A DNA stretch of 64,000 bases, taken from the NCBI RefSeq assembly GCF_002775205.1, contig NC_036450.1:6384479-6448478 (forward strand), in the 5' to 3' direction. Of the stretch, positions 54,000 to 64,000 are shown one piece after another. A program made the position numbers and the translations under genes. Under the pieces are notes generated by a model that saw only the letters and a list, made by a program, of their open reading frames with translations, searched no databases and had not been told where the DNA came from. This DNA comes from Xiphophorus maculatus (lineage: Eukaryota > Chordata > Actinopteri > Cyprinodontiformes > Poeciliidae). Within the stretch, counting starts at the first letter, position 1, and each line of letters begins with the position of its first letter.

Positions 54000-54046
54000 A
54001 GGCTTTACATTTGGCTGTAACTCATTTAGAGCCAAATGTAAAGCCT
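54000..54046 (-). terminator. Perfect hairpin with the stop codon in its loop
   Basis: AGGCTTTACATTTGGCT (54000-54016) and its exact complement (54030-54046) flank a 13-nt loop. The minus-strand stop TAA (54026-54028) of the minisatellite gene sits in that loop; the last codons form one arm. In the mRNA this gives a 17-bp stem across the stop. The role is unknown; 'terminator' is used only as the nearest type. Confidence 0.6.
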
Positions 54047-55908
54047 GTGTTGGTTCTCTCGAAGGTTTTTTACCGCTTCCCTGAAAGCCTTTCTAATTGA
54101 ACTGAAGGTCTTCCCGCGCGGCTGAAGTCGGCTTGCCATTGTTACCAGGACATTTCTCTCTAGTATCGGGGTTCCTGCCTCCAGGAGAAGGAGGATGTTC
54201 TCTACCTTCTTGCACTCCTTCATCAGGTCTTTGAAGATGGTGTTCCCCTGGAGTATAATCGTCTCTGGGCTCATTTTGAGAACTCTGGTTTCGGTTTCCG
54301 CCCAGAGTTTCTCAAAGAGTCGATCACAAATAGAATTATATTGTATTAGAGGGTAATGTCTCTTTCCTGATTTGTCAATAATCTGCTGGATAACTTCCCT
54401 GACCAGACTTCTTACAGCAGTTCTTCTCATGTTTACCTCTTCGGACTGTTCTTCCTCTGGATCGCCGAGGGACTGGTCAACCTCTGGCTCACTGAGGGAC
54501 TGGTCTACCTCTGGATCTCCGAGGGACTGGTCTGTCTCTGGATCTCCGAGGGACTGGTCTACCTCTGGATCTCTGAGGGACTGGTCTACCTCTGGATCTC
54601 TGGGGGACTGGTCTACCTCTGGCTCACTGAGGGACTGGTCTACCTCTGGCTCGCTGAGGGACTGGTCTACCTCTGGATCTCTGGGGGACTGGTCTACCTC
54701 TGGATCTCTGAGGGACTGGTCTACATCTGGATCTCTGAGGGACTTGTCTTCCTCTGGATCTCCGAGGGACTGGTCTACCTCTGGATCTCCGAGGGACTGG
54801 TCTGTCTCTGGATCTCCGAGGGACTGGTCTACCTCTGGATCTCTGAGGGACTGGTCTACCTCTGGATCTCTGGGGGACTGGTCTACCTCTGGCTCACTGA
54901 GGGACTGGTCTACCTCTGGCTCGCTGAGGGACTGGTCTACCTCTGGATCTCTGGGGGACTGGTCTACCTCTGGATCTCTGAGGGACTGGTCTACATCTGG
55001 ATCTCTGAGGGACTTGTCTTCCTCTGGATCTCCGAGGGACTGGTCTACCTCTGGATCTCTGGGGGACTGGTCTACCTCTGGATCTCTGAGGGACTGGTCT
55101 ACCTCTGGATCTGATCAATATTAGGCTCCTCTTCCTGTAGCTCTGCGGTTGCCTTGACTTCTTGAGGAATATCGGCTGCTATGGCCGTAGTTTCCTCGTT
55201 GTCTTTGGCCGGCTGAGCTATGGACTCTTTAATATCCGAAAGAGAAGCCTCTCCTGCCGACATTTTTACATCTTCCACCTGAATGATCAATGGAGCCACC
55301 TTCGCTGAACGTCTACCAATGAAATTCCTGAAAAACCTCTTTATCTTTCCTGTCAGGCCTTTAGTCGTAGGTTTTGGCTCACACGTTTCACTGTCGGCTT
55401 GTTCCTTGAATTTCTCAACAAATGAGGGCGATCTATCCAAAAAGTCCTTTATAATCAAGATGGTTTCATCCACCATAAGTCTGACTATTGACGAGCAAGG
55501 TGCTTTCCCATCATTATCTGTTGGAGTAGCACCTGAGTCTAAGCTGTGTTTCCCTCTGGCCAGCAGATATTTTACAATCAGCCTGTTTAAATTATATGTG
55601 TTCTCTGTAATTATGTCTTCTTTGATCTCCAGGATTTTCGCGAAGCATTCGGAAACTTTGTTCCCCACGACCGCCTTCAAGTTCTTCATGGTGCAACTTT
55701 CCTGACTAAGTAGAAGTTTGCAGGTAAACATCTCCAAAATGAATCCAATAGTTTCCTGCAGAGCTCTGGTGGTGGTGGCGTCTGCGTTTCCGTTTGCCAG
55801 TCTTAACCAGTCCTTTGGGATGAGGGTTCTGACAAACGGGTCGACCGCAGCCATCAGGGCTTCCACGGTGACGTTCTGGATCTCGGATGGTGAACTCTGA
55901 CTACTCAT
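54026..55908 (-). CDS. Unrecognised gene with 24-unit coding minisatellite, one frameshift
   Basis: A single-exon reading on the minus strand. The ATG at 55908 (AAATAATGA context) starts MSSQSSPSEIQNVTVEALMA. An N-terminal region of about 265 residues is predicted mostly helical, with a basic patch GKIKRFFRNFIGRR and an acidic end (LQEEEPNIDQ). Then come 24 nine-residue units DQSLRDPEV-like (54459-55106), then EEEQSEEVNMRRTAV and a second helical region (SLVREVIQQIIDKSG...) ending NQHRLYIWL. The N-terminal frame stops at 55099 because about 10 nt are missing relative to a repeat unit at the junction (GATCAGATCC for GATCAGTCCCTCAGAGATCC). The repeats and C-terminal part are open in the shifted frame. 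It could be a pseudogene, a misassembled minisatellite or two ORFs. No family is recognised and there is no signal peptide or membrane segment. Confidence 0.55.
54459..55106 (-). repeat. 27-bp coding minisatellite, 24 units, with 270-bp higher-order repeat
   Basis: All 24 units are exactly 27 bp, so the frame is kept. On the minus strand they encode DQSLRDPEV with variants S/P, R/S/G, D/E. Counting from the left, units 3-12 and 13-22 are the same ten-unit series, a 270-bp higher-order repeat that indicates a recent internal doubling. Confidence 0.9.
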
Positions 55909-56246
55909 TATTTGGCAAGTTGAAGATAATATTCGTTTTTTTGCAACAATAGCGAGATCAACAGGCTCTGCCAGGAACGAATGCAAAGTGACGTTTAGGG
56001 GGAAAAAAGCAAATAAAGACCTTGACCGATGACGTCCGTCCACACGTCATAGACATCAAACCGCCCACACAGCAGCGTCATGTCCTCACGTACGAAGTCA
56101 CGTTGAGTCAGGAGCCACTTTACTGCGCCTGGATGAAGTGATGAAGCTGCAGCAGGAGGAGAAGAAGAAGTTCTTGTTCTGCACTTCAATCAGGGATGAG
56201 ATGATGACCTCAGTGTAGCTGGAGGTCCGGTTCCGGTTCGGTGGAA

Positions 56247-56361
56247 ATGTCTCTCTGGGCGGTGAAATGGACACTTTGTCTCCTCTGCTCGGTGACCAGC
56301 AGCACCGCTTCATCTGACCTGGATGTTGGAGGCGAGTCCGGATCCAGGATGCTGCCGACAG
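56247..56361 (+). CDS. Candidate first exon with signal peptide
   Basis: ATG at 56247 opens MSLWAVKWTLCLLCSVTSST followed by ASSDLDVGGESGSRMLPT. This is a short N-region, a hydrophobic core LCLLCSV and small residues before a likely cleavage, a textbook secretory signal. It ends in phase 1 at a strong donor, ACAG|GTAAGAGG. G+C-rich sequence upstream suits a promoter. No matching downstream exon is found: the acceptor-like site at 56880 gives a stop in the required phase. The gene is unrecognised and may continue elsewhere or be a relic. Confidence 0.4.
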
Positions 56362-58274
56362 GTAAGAGGACTCACCTGTGGAGGAAACTCACCGGAAATA
56401 ACGCTTTTTCTGCGTTTCTATTTATTCATTCATAATTTCTGCCTCTGAATTATCAGCTTTTTTGAAGTAAGTCTAAAATAAAACCTTTAAATAAAGCGAA
56501 AAGTTAAAAAAATGACAAATATTTATAAATGGGAGTTATACTTACAATAACTTAAATATTTAATGTTATTATTTTAGAGTTTTGTGTTAAACATGAATTT
56601 ATTAAACCGTTTTTATTAGCCATCAGTGGGTGGGGCTAACTTTATTAACCAATCAGATGTAAAGTTTTATTTCTTCATTAGTGACATATTAAATACATTA
56701 AAACAAGCTTTTAATATCTGCACATCATGAATATAGTTTCAATGTACATTACTATTTAAATCTATTTATTTATTAGGTTGTGAGTTTTTTGCTTTTAAAG
56801 TTAAATTTTCCAGGGTCTCTGTGGTTAATTAGTGTTAATCAGCTTCGCCTTGTTGGGTATTTTTATGTTTTTTCTCCCAGTTTGGTTCAGATCCGGATGA
56901 AAAAGTGGTTCTTCAGCGTCAGACTGAACCCAAAGCTAATAAACTCCTTGTTTTGCTGCTGAAGAGAAGAAAAGTCAAACCGCAGGGAAGTGATAAAGTT
57001 TCACTGCACAGCAATTAGGTTTTAATGCTGTTTAACAAATTACTCTCTGCAGCGTTTCAGGGCACAATTGATTTGATTTAAAACTTAATTTTACTCAACG
57101 TTGTTCTGTTAATGTAAGAAACTTAATAAATTATTGATACACAGATTTACATTGTGGTCAGATATTAAATTGCTTTAATAAAGGAGAAACCTTTCAGTTG
57201 CAAACTGAAAATGTTGTCTGTTGCTTTTAGGAATATTTATCTGAACATGGCAACTAGCTTGTGATGCTGAAGTTGATATTTGATGTCAAAATGAAGATTT
57301 GACTTTTCAAATTTTGAGCTGAAAACAGTTTTAGATGCATAAAATCTTGTTTTTATACTTTTCTGGGATAAAAATGTGAAACATCACAATATATGGGAAA
57401 CAAATGAGTTTACACTCAGCAGATTTTTCAAAATACATAATTCAGTGATAAGTCATATGGAGAGACCTGGTTTTAATTTAAAAAAGCAAAATGGTGCAAG
57501 TGTAAAGGAAATAGAAGAAATGAAATCAAAATGAAAACAATCAAAAGACAAGAGCTTTAAAATTAGCTTTATTTATGATCAGTTTGAAACAGGCGACCAT
57601 GTCAACATAAAGGTTTTTCATTTCTTCTCCATTCTTCATTTGAACACAAATATTAATAAAGCTGAAGAATTTGGGAAGACAATTATAAAAAACTACCTGA
57701 AAACTGACATTATCTCCTAACAGCTCTTTGACATCTGGATTATTTTCTACCAGCTTCAGTTAAATGATTAATTATTTTGTTTTTATGTTTTTGTGGTTGA
57801 TGGAAACACAAGTTATGTGACACATATTTTACTGAAAAGTTATTTGTAAGTTAATTTTGTCTTATTTCAAGTGTACTATGATATTTGCACTAGAAATGTA
57901 CTTGGTCAGATTTTGTGTTTTTGCAGAGCTGTGGTCATTTATCAGAAGGGAGGTGAAGAAAACGGGTCCAATAAACTAAAACCAGTCAGCATTTGGTAGA
58001 GAAATGGAAAAATAAAGGATCAAAATCTAATCTAAAACTAAAATCTGCTCAGAACTGCAAGGTTCCCACTTCAGCGCCCGCTAACGCAGCAGTGATTTAT
58101 TATTCAGTCCCGTTTCATGCAGCTTAGCGGTACTGAGAGCCACGATGTTGCTCCGACTTCCCCATGCTGGAGGTCCGGATCCCCTCAGATCTGCATTAAT
58201 CAGCGCTCTGGCTTTGTGTTTTCTGTGTAAATGTGTGTTTGTTTACATGTAGGTGTGATCATTTAGGGTGACAC
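56362..58274. other. A+T-rich spacer, no gene recognised
   Basis: Apart from the segment shared with 33421-33507 (about 56775-56868) and an acceptor-like TTTTTCTCCCAG followed by a 45-codon frame (FGSDPDEKVVLQRQ) at 56881, nothing was recognised. Confidence 0.45.
56775..56868. repeat. Segment shared with 33421-33507
   Basis: TTGTGAGTTTTTTGCTTTTA... to TTGGGTATTTTTATG, with a handful of differences from the other copy. Flanks differ on both sides. Confidence 0.55.
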
Positions 58275-59637
58275 AAGCAGTTCTCCTGCTGTTATATCAC
58301 CTGCATTTCCCAAAGCCACCATTAGGCGGCAGCAAAGCTCCCCGTGTCACTCCTCCTCCTCCCTCTTCCTGACCTCCACAGAAATCTGCAGGACAAAGAT
58401 CATCAATTAAACTGCAGTAATCTGCAAAAATCTTCAAATATTCTTGATATTTTTTCATGAATCAGTAATTTTACACACACAAAACGGTTCAAATACAGTA
58501 GATTGTAGTAGTTAGGGACCAGAACCAACCACAAACAGCTAATATCTGATTTTAGCTGCTGGTTTTAAAAGTTCAAACACCAAATATATTCTCCTGCCAG
58601 CGAAGAGAGGATGTGAGCTTCTTACTTTCACATCTAGAAAATCAAATGATATAGAATGCTGAAAATGTGGTTATTAAAGACAAATATTTCTATTGCACCA
58701 GATATTTTCTATTAAAAATATATTTCAATTTGTTTGTAATAATGTTGGACTGATTAATAAAATGTTTCCATCTGTTGCAAACACCTGTGGACAAGCCTGA
58801 TTTTTAAATTAATAGTTGCTGCCCCCTAGTGGTGAAGCTTCTGTCATCATTTGGTTTCAACAATAGAAACTGAGTTGAATAAAACTCACAGAGACGTTGT
58901 TGAATCCTGCAGCCATTGGATGGTTTTGTCTTGGAGGAACAGTCACAGGATCCTCCTGAGATACAATTTAATAAAAATCAAACAGGTTTCAGGAGAGAAA
59001 AGGGTGAGAAAAGGTCAAATGATTGGATTTTATTGGGATCTTTTAACTCACTGGAACATATCCTTCGTTACTAATGCCGATAGCGAGCGATGGAGAGTTG
59101 GCGTCTGGTTCGGTTCGCAGGTAGAAGACGAGCAGAGCGACCAGGGTGCCGATCAGCAGCACCACCACGATCACAGAGGCAGCGATTCCTCCGGCGTTGT
59201 CCGGCTTCGAGGCTGAAAGAGAGACGGAAATCATTTACTCCTAGAAAGGCTGAAAAAAACTACAACAAACATGTTGGTGTCTCTTAAACAGGTTAGGATA
59301 TGTCTGTGGGCTAAACAAAACCTGTTCATTACAATTTTAGCACAAAATCATTCTTAGATAATCAGATTTCAGTCTGATCAGTTCTTCTTATTAGAGCTGT
59401 TTTAGGGCGTCTTGTCTCTTTAAATCCAAATAAGCTGCTGGCCACGCCCCACAACTCAACGTTTACACTCTCACCTAAAATGGACATAAACAGATCTGCT
59501 ATATTAGAAACATACATCTTTGAAAAGGAGAAGTGGCGCCTCCTGCACAACCAACGAGAATGCAGCAAGTGGTTTCTGGATGGTAAGTCAACAACAAAAC
59601 ACTTGTCTTTCCCAGCAGCATTTGTACAGCGATAAAA
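58275..59637 (-). repeat. Parental copy of the MAM-gene 3' block
   Basis: This contains the last exon of the MAM gene and part of the preceding intron. Copies lie at 26822-28930 and 38240-39975. Homology ends at GCGATAAAAC (59637). Exon 59781-59880 was not included in the copies. Confidence 0.8.
59029..59034 (-). promoter_or_regulatory. Poly(A) signal of the MAM gene
   Basis: AATAAA on the minus strand, only 8 nt past the stop codon that ends at 59043. It is retained in both copied blocks. If used, the 3' UTR would be very short. Confidence 0.4.
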
Positions 59638-62600
59638 CGTACTGGAGTTCCGTATGGTTGCTAGGTGATGAAGGAACTCTACTGGGGTTGCTAGGTCACG
59701 GTGCAGTCCCTGTCCAACATGGACTAATCAGAAAGTTTTTGAAGTGATGATAAATTTCCTCCCCTAATTTCCAGTCTTACTTGGTTTTGTGTCTCTAGTG
59801 GCGCAGTCAAACCCAACGGTGTACTCGATGTCATCCAGAGCTACAAAACCTGATGTGCCTTTGATGCCTTCAAACACAATCTGTTAAAAATAAGAACAAA
59901 ATGCAGCAGAGATGTCAGCTTTGACATGCTTTAATCCCAATGACTTACAGACATGGTGGATGTTATTATTTCCGTACAACAATTTTGCACATGCTCACAA
60001 CACGGGAGGGCAAAAAGACTATTTTTTTTACTTGTCATTAATCGCCGTGCTGCTGCAGCAGAACAACTCTGTTGATTAAATGAATGAAACCTGGAGATTA
60101 TTAATCTAGTGCGGTGAGCCTCGTGAAAGGGAGAATAACGCAGAAAACTGTTTAATAATAACTCAAAACCACTCATATTCTTTTTTAATCACTCTGTGTA
60201 TCAGCTATGCTACACACAAACCTGTTGCCATAGCAACTGACTAACACCAGCTCTACTAATGTATCAGTATTCAGTAACACCAAGAACACGCAAACATGTC
60301 CCACACAAAGAACTACAACGACATATTAAGGAAACTAAACAGAAAAAGGGGAAAAAACTCAAATTTTGAGATTAATCTAAAGAAAGTTCTGGAAAATAAG
60401 TAAAGTTTCACATTTCTAAATTGTACATTAATCTTAATATTTCTGAGTTTTTTGGTGGAATGTTTTTTCTATCTACAATGGCCCTTACACGTCGTTGTGA
60501 AAACCATTGAGTCCGTTACAGTATTGTTTTCAGAACTGATGTTTATTTTGTGATTATTAATAAGTGGTAGCCTGAACACAGGAGCTGCCTTTATTTTTTA
60601 ACTGAATTGAAACAAACCGATTTCCGCAGCACATTTACATGTTGAAGTTGTCAAGCTAGGCTAGTGGTGCTAGCATAGTTAACTGACCTAGTTCCCTCTC
60701 TTTCTCTCTCTCGCTTTTTTTAAATTAAAACTTTCCACTCATATTGTTATCTAGTGTTCGTAGTGTTGACAATTAGTAGCAAAGTACTGCTACTCCTTTT
60801 TACTTTTAAATATCACGCGTACATTTGAGATTTAGCGCGTTGTGTCGACACCTAAACCGTTAATCTTAAGTAGTCGTCGTCATCGTCAGCGAGCGTGACG
60901 TCACGTACCAAGTTTCTATAGTTTTCTGGAAAGTCTGACCTGGTATCCCTCACGAGACGTGATGTTCAGTTCAAAATGCCTCCAAGGTCCACTGAGTTCG
61001 TTCACGATCAGCTGCTGGTAGATGATACCTCCAGACAGGCTCCATACCCTCAGCTGGCAGTCCGCTGGGAACATTTAACCAAACATGACGCATCCGACGA
61101 TCCAGACTCTGGCGTCCATTTTATTAAAACAACCGTTCTTACATGACTGGGGCTTGTAGGCCCAGAACCTCAGACAGTTGGGCTTAATCGGCGGCAGTTG
61201 AGGGCTCACCAGCCAGGCCTTTTCATTGGCTGCTGTCCGGTTGCTGCTTGGGAAGAACAGGAAGTGACCTGGAGGTAAAACGAAGAAGTTAGTCATCTGC
61301 AGGGCTTATACACTTTTCCAACAGTAAAATTCAAGCACTTTTCAAGGTTTTCCAGCACAACATTTAGCAGTTTTTTAGTTAATTGGTTTTGTTCGTATCT
61401 CCATTTTCAATTCACTATTATATGATCATTTATTACTTTCCTGGTAGTATTCTAGTAAACTAAAATATAACTAAGTTTTATGTTTTGAGATGTCTCTCAA
61501 AGACGACCTACACATGACTGGTCAGAGAAAGTTTTAAAAGAATCTCTAAAAATGTTCTCACTGAGTTTTATGTCATCCAGCAAATATAGGAAATTTTGGT
61601 ATTTCTCGCTGGCCCAAAACAATAAATATTTTGTTTGATTTAGTTTCAGACAGAGAGAAAAAATGTGTATGTGTCTTTTTATTCTGTGTGTAAATATCTG
61701 TAGATAACACTTTCCAAATTTAACCAACATTATAATAAAACAGTTTCAATATCAAGCACTTTTCAAGGACTTCTTATAGAAATCAGGCACTTTTTGAACC
61801 TTGAAAAACAAAGTAAAATTCAAGTATTTCAGGCACCAGTTCAAACCCTGATTTTGGATTAGAACCAGAAGAGAACCTCTTTGAAAACCGATCAAAGCAG
61901 CTCCAGTGTTGTTGTCTTCCTCTCTGACCTTTCTCTGTTCCCAGTGTGTGGTCGAGAGGTGGGACTGGATAATGCTTTTCCTTCTCCGGACTGGTCAGCT
62001 CCCAGTCCAGCTTCTCCCGTTCTCTGTCCTGAATGTTGATCCAGCTGCACATCCCGTTCTCCAAACTGCACTTGGACCCTGAAGTAGAAAGTCTGAACCT
62101 CAATATGCATGAAGTTCAAGCTTTTCCTTTAAGGAAATCTGACATTACTGATGCAGCTGATGGTTCCATGTGTCACATAAGATGCTCTTTTTTTCCACAA
62201 TGTCTCTGCATAATATTTTTTTTATGTTATCGTATTAATCCAGACTCAGAGAAACATTTCTGCTTGTTATTTTCTCCATTCTCTTGATATGACCTGAGTC
62301 AAATCTAACTAAATTGGTGTCAAATGTTTGTGCAGTAAAGATTTTCGTTTGTGCTGCTATCATTTTAAAAATCAGGGGAATTAAAGGTCAACCATCCCAC
62401 CCTCCTTCTTCTAATCAACAAATTTGGTGTCAATCAATTCAGCTACATTTGTGCAGCAACAATTTTTGTTTGCACTGCTTTTGGTTTAAAAATATTAATG
62501 AAAGTTTAAAGGTCAAAAAGTCAACCAGTGCTACATTACCCAAATCAAACAAAAATGGTGTCAAATGTTTGTGCTGCATTTGTGCAGTAAAATATATATA

Positions 62601-63561
62601 TTTGTGCTGCTCACATTTACAAAGTCAAACATATTTGGTGTCAAGCAACTCAGCTACATTTGTGCAGCAAAAAATGTTTGTGCTGCTTTTGCTTTCAAGT
62701 TATTGCTGTTGACCTCTGATGATAACTTTTTTATTAATATCGTTAAAATGATAGCGGCACAAATGAACATTTTTACTGCACAAACGTAGCACAAACATTT
62801 GACGGCAGTTTCGTTTGATTTGAGTAATGATTTGATTTGGGGGTTGACGGTTTGGCCTTTAAACTTTCATTAAATCAGCACAAACAAAACATTTTTTGCT
62901 ACACAAACCAGCACAAACCTAGTCAATTTGATAGATACCAATTTTGCCTGATTTGAAGAAGGTGGGGGCTGGTTGACCTTTCATGACCTCTGGAAACATT
63001 TACTAATATCTTTAAAATGTTTGCAGCATAAACAAAACTTTTTGCTGCACAAGCAAAGCTGCTTGGCACCAAATTTGCTAGATGTTGTAAACCTGAGTGG
63101 GGGCAGGTTGACCTCTAGAAACTTTTTTCATGAATATTTCTAAGATGATAGCGGCACAAATTAAAATCTTTGAAGCACAAACGTAGCACAAATGTTTGAG
63201 ACCAATGCTGTTAGATTTGAAGAAGGTGAGCAGTGTCATCTTCACTCAGCTCCTGACTCAGATCCAAACAAACCTTGATCTTCACATGGATGAGCCGAGA
63301 CTGTGATGTCATCAACAGCAACGTGGGAACCTCGACTTCCTGATCCGACGACCTCGAACTCCAACTGCGGAGCAAAACCAAGTGAAACACCAACCTGACT
63401 GGGGAAGAAATGCTCTCTAACGTCGCTCTGTACCTGCCACGACACAAGTCCAACGGAGACGTTGCCGTTGACGCGACGCCAGTCGTCTCCCTCATTCAGG
63501 TTCTCAGAGAAGATCGGGACTCTCTCTCCCTTCTGGGGTTTGACGTACACCGTAAAGAAGG
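59043..63561 (-). CDS. C-terminal part of a multi-MAM-domain membrane protein (MAMDC4-like?)
   Basis: Six exons with matching splice phases: 63274-63561, 61929-62078, 61143-61268, 60940-61064, 59781-59880 and 59043-59212 (stop at 59043). The first gives the end of one MAM domain (WRRVNGNVSVGLVSWQVQ, PQLEFEVVGSGSRGS, VAVDDITV). The next four give a complete MAM domain (CSLENGMCSW...LDWELTSP, GHFLFF, SPQLPP, CLRFWAY, CQLRVWSLSGG, WRHFELNI, IVFEGIKGTSGFVALDDIEY). The last gives a stalk, one membrane segment (ASVIVVVLLIGTLVALLVFY) and a short tail with YVPV, a YxxPhi sorting-type motif. It is thus a type I membrane glycoprotein with several MAM domains. Apical endosomal glycoprotein (MAMDC4) fits, but meprin-like or other MAM proteins are possible. 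The 5' exons lie beyond the window or past 63561. Confidence 0.82.
62300..63219. mobile_element. Fold-back (inverted-repeat) element in a MAM-gene intron
   Basis: The ends CAAATCTAAC (62300) and GTTAGATTTG (63219) are inverted. Each half carries repeated motifs, TTTGTGCTGC/TTTGTGCAGC and GGTGTCAA on the left and their complements (GCAGCACAAA-like, GCGGCACAAAT) on the right. The whole 920 bp can fold on itself imperfectly. No protein was recognised. It lies between exons 61929-62078 and 63274-63561, ending about 55 bp from the latter. Confidence 0.6.
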
Positions 63562-64000
63562 CTGGAAGGTACACACCACCAAGTGATTTATAGAAGCAGA
63601 AAAAGATTTATAAGATAATTTTAGTTCTACAGGCAAATTAATAAGGTACAAATACAAATTAAAATAAAGGAAAAAGAGGGAAATAGTGAAGTGTTTTGAC
63701 AGAAAGCAGCTTTTTTAGGCTATGTTCACACAGCAGGTGGAAATTATTTATTTATTTTTTTTTTGAATGGTCGTTCACACTACTAATTAAATGCAACCAC
63801 AATGAGATTTCTGTGTGAACAGTTTGTGACTCCAGAAGAACATTGACATTTTTGAAGTTTGAAATTTATTAAATACACATTAACATTTTTGTAAATGAGC
63901 CAGAACTAACTTTATAACTGTTGTTTCTGGACAATGAGTGATTTTTCTAGTTAAGAACAAACAAAAGTTACAAAAAACAAGGTTAAAAACAACTTAACTG
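63562..64000. other. Intron or upstream part of the MAM gene, nothing recognised
   Basis: A+T-rich sequence beyond the acceptor CTTCCAG at 63562-63568. No further MAM exon was identified before the window ends. Confidence 0.5.

Noticed and set aside
54372-55124. Long + strand open frame of 250 codons made of GSLRDWSTS repeats
   Set aside because: It is the complement of the minisatellite. Flanking sequence continues as protein on the minus strand, while the + strand reading has no non-repeat domain.
56880-57020. Second exon for the signal-peptide exon at 56247-56361 (frame FGSDPDEKVVLQRQ)
   Set aside because: The acceptor is plausible, but the phases do not match: joining gives a stop within seven codons.
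61301-61852. Possible TIR element in a MAM intron (CAGGGCTTATAC...TTCAAACCCTG)
   Set aside because: The ends are loosely inverted and AAGCACTTTTCAAGG recurs, but no target duplication is visible and identity is too weak to define it.

Overview
The window is a stretch of ray-finned fish chromosome, probably from a percomorph-type teleost (an inference from repeat content and gene family, not a species call). The evidence is a tandem array of intronless fish TRIM genes (RING, B-boxes, coiled coil, PRY-SPRY), spliced MAM-domain exons with vertebrate splice sites, fish L1- and CR1/L2-type LINEs, hAT elements, a tRNA-derived SINE and epsilon/gamma-like endogenous retrovirus remains. About half of the sequence is mobile-element fossil.

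Layout. Positions 1-50850 hold the TRIM array, all on the + strand: T1 (1090-2752, two 1-nt frameshifts), T2 (22471-24141), T3 (29531-31195), T4 (40842-42521), T5 (44129-45799) and a remnant, T6 (49960-50836). T1, T3 and T4 share one promoter type (class I, N-terminus MEQSQ). T2 and T5 share another (class II, MEQQAVQ). T2 has a class-I 3' tail, so the genes are mosaics. Both promoter types carry interferon-response-like sites just before the ATG, which fits an antiviral finTRIM/TRIM16-TRIM25-like role. The coiled coils are nearly identical between copies, while the SPRY loops vary.

The tail of T1 carries a minus-strand L1 (3957-19513) with an 18-bp target duplication. Three other elements are nested inside it: an endogenous retrovirus (4346-9783), a CR1/L2-type LINE with a 2A-like motif (10206-13893) and a 5'-truncated CR1/L2-type LINE (14509-15930). 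The tail of T2 carries a 1.8-kb TIR element with well-formed minus-strand exons (24921-26753). Between T3 and T4 lie LINE pieces and a hAT element (34725-35640) that keeps a BED-finger remnant.

The right end holds non-TRIM host genes. A multi-exon MAM-domain membrane-protein gene lies on the minus strand (59043-63561; its 5' part is outside the window). Its last exon, coding for the membrane anchor and tail, was copied twice into the TRIM array (27581-27750 and 38635-38804) as part of the duplicated unit. Between the array and this gene lie an unrecognised minus-strand gene with a 24-unit, 27-bp coding minisatellite (54026-55908), a small unrecognised ORF (53048-53305), a candidate exon (51192-51291), a candidate signal-peptide first exon (56247-56361), and a hAT-Charlie-type fragment interrupted by a SINE and ended by a Tc1-type hairpin.

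The most unusual items are the TIR element with exons, the minisatellite gene whose stop codon sits in the loop of a perfect hairpin, the orphan membrane-anchor exons hitch-hiking with immune genes, and the variant 2A motif in the LINE.
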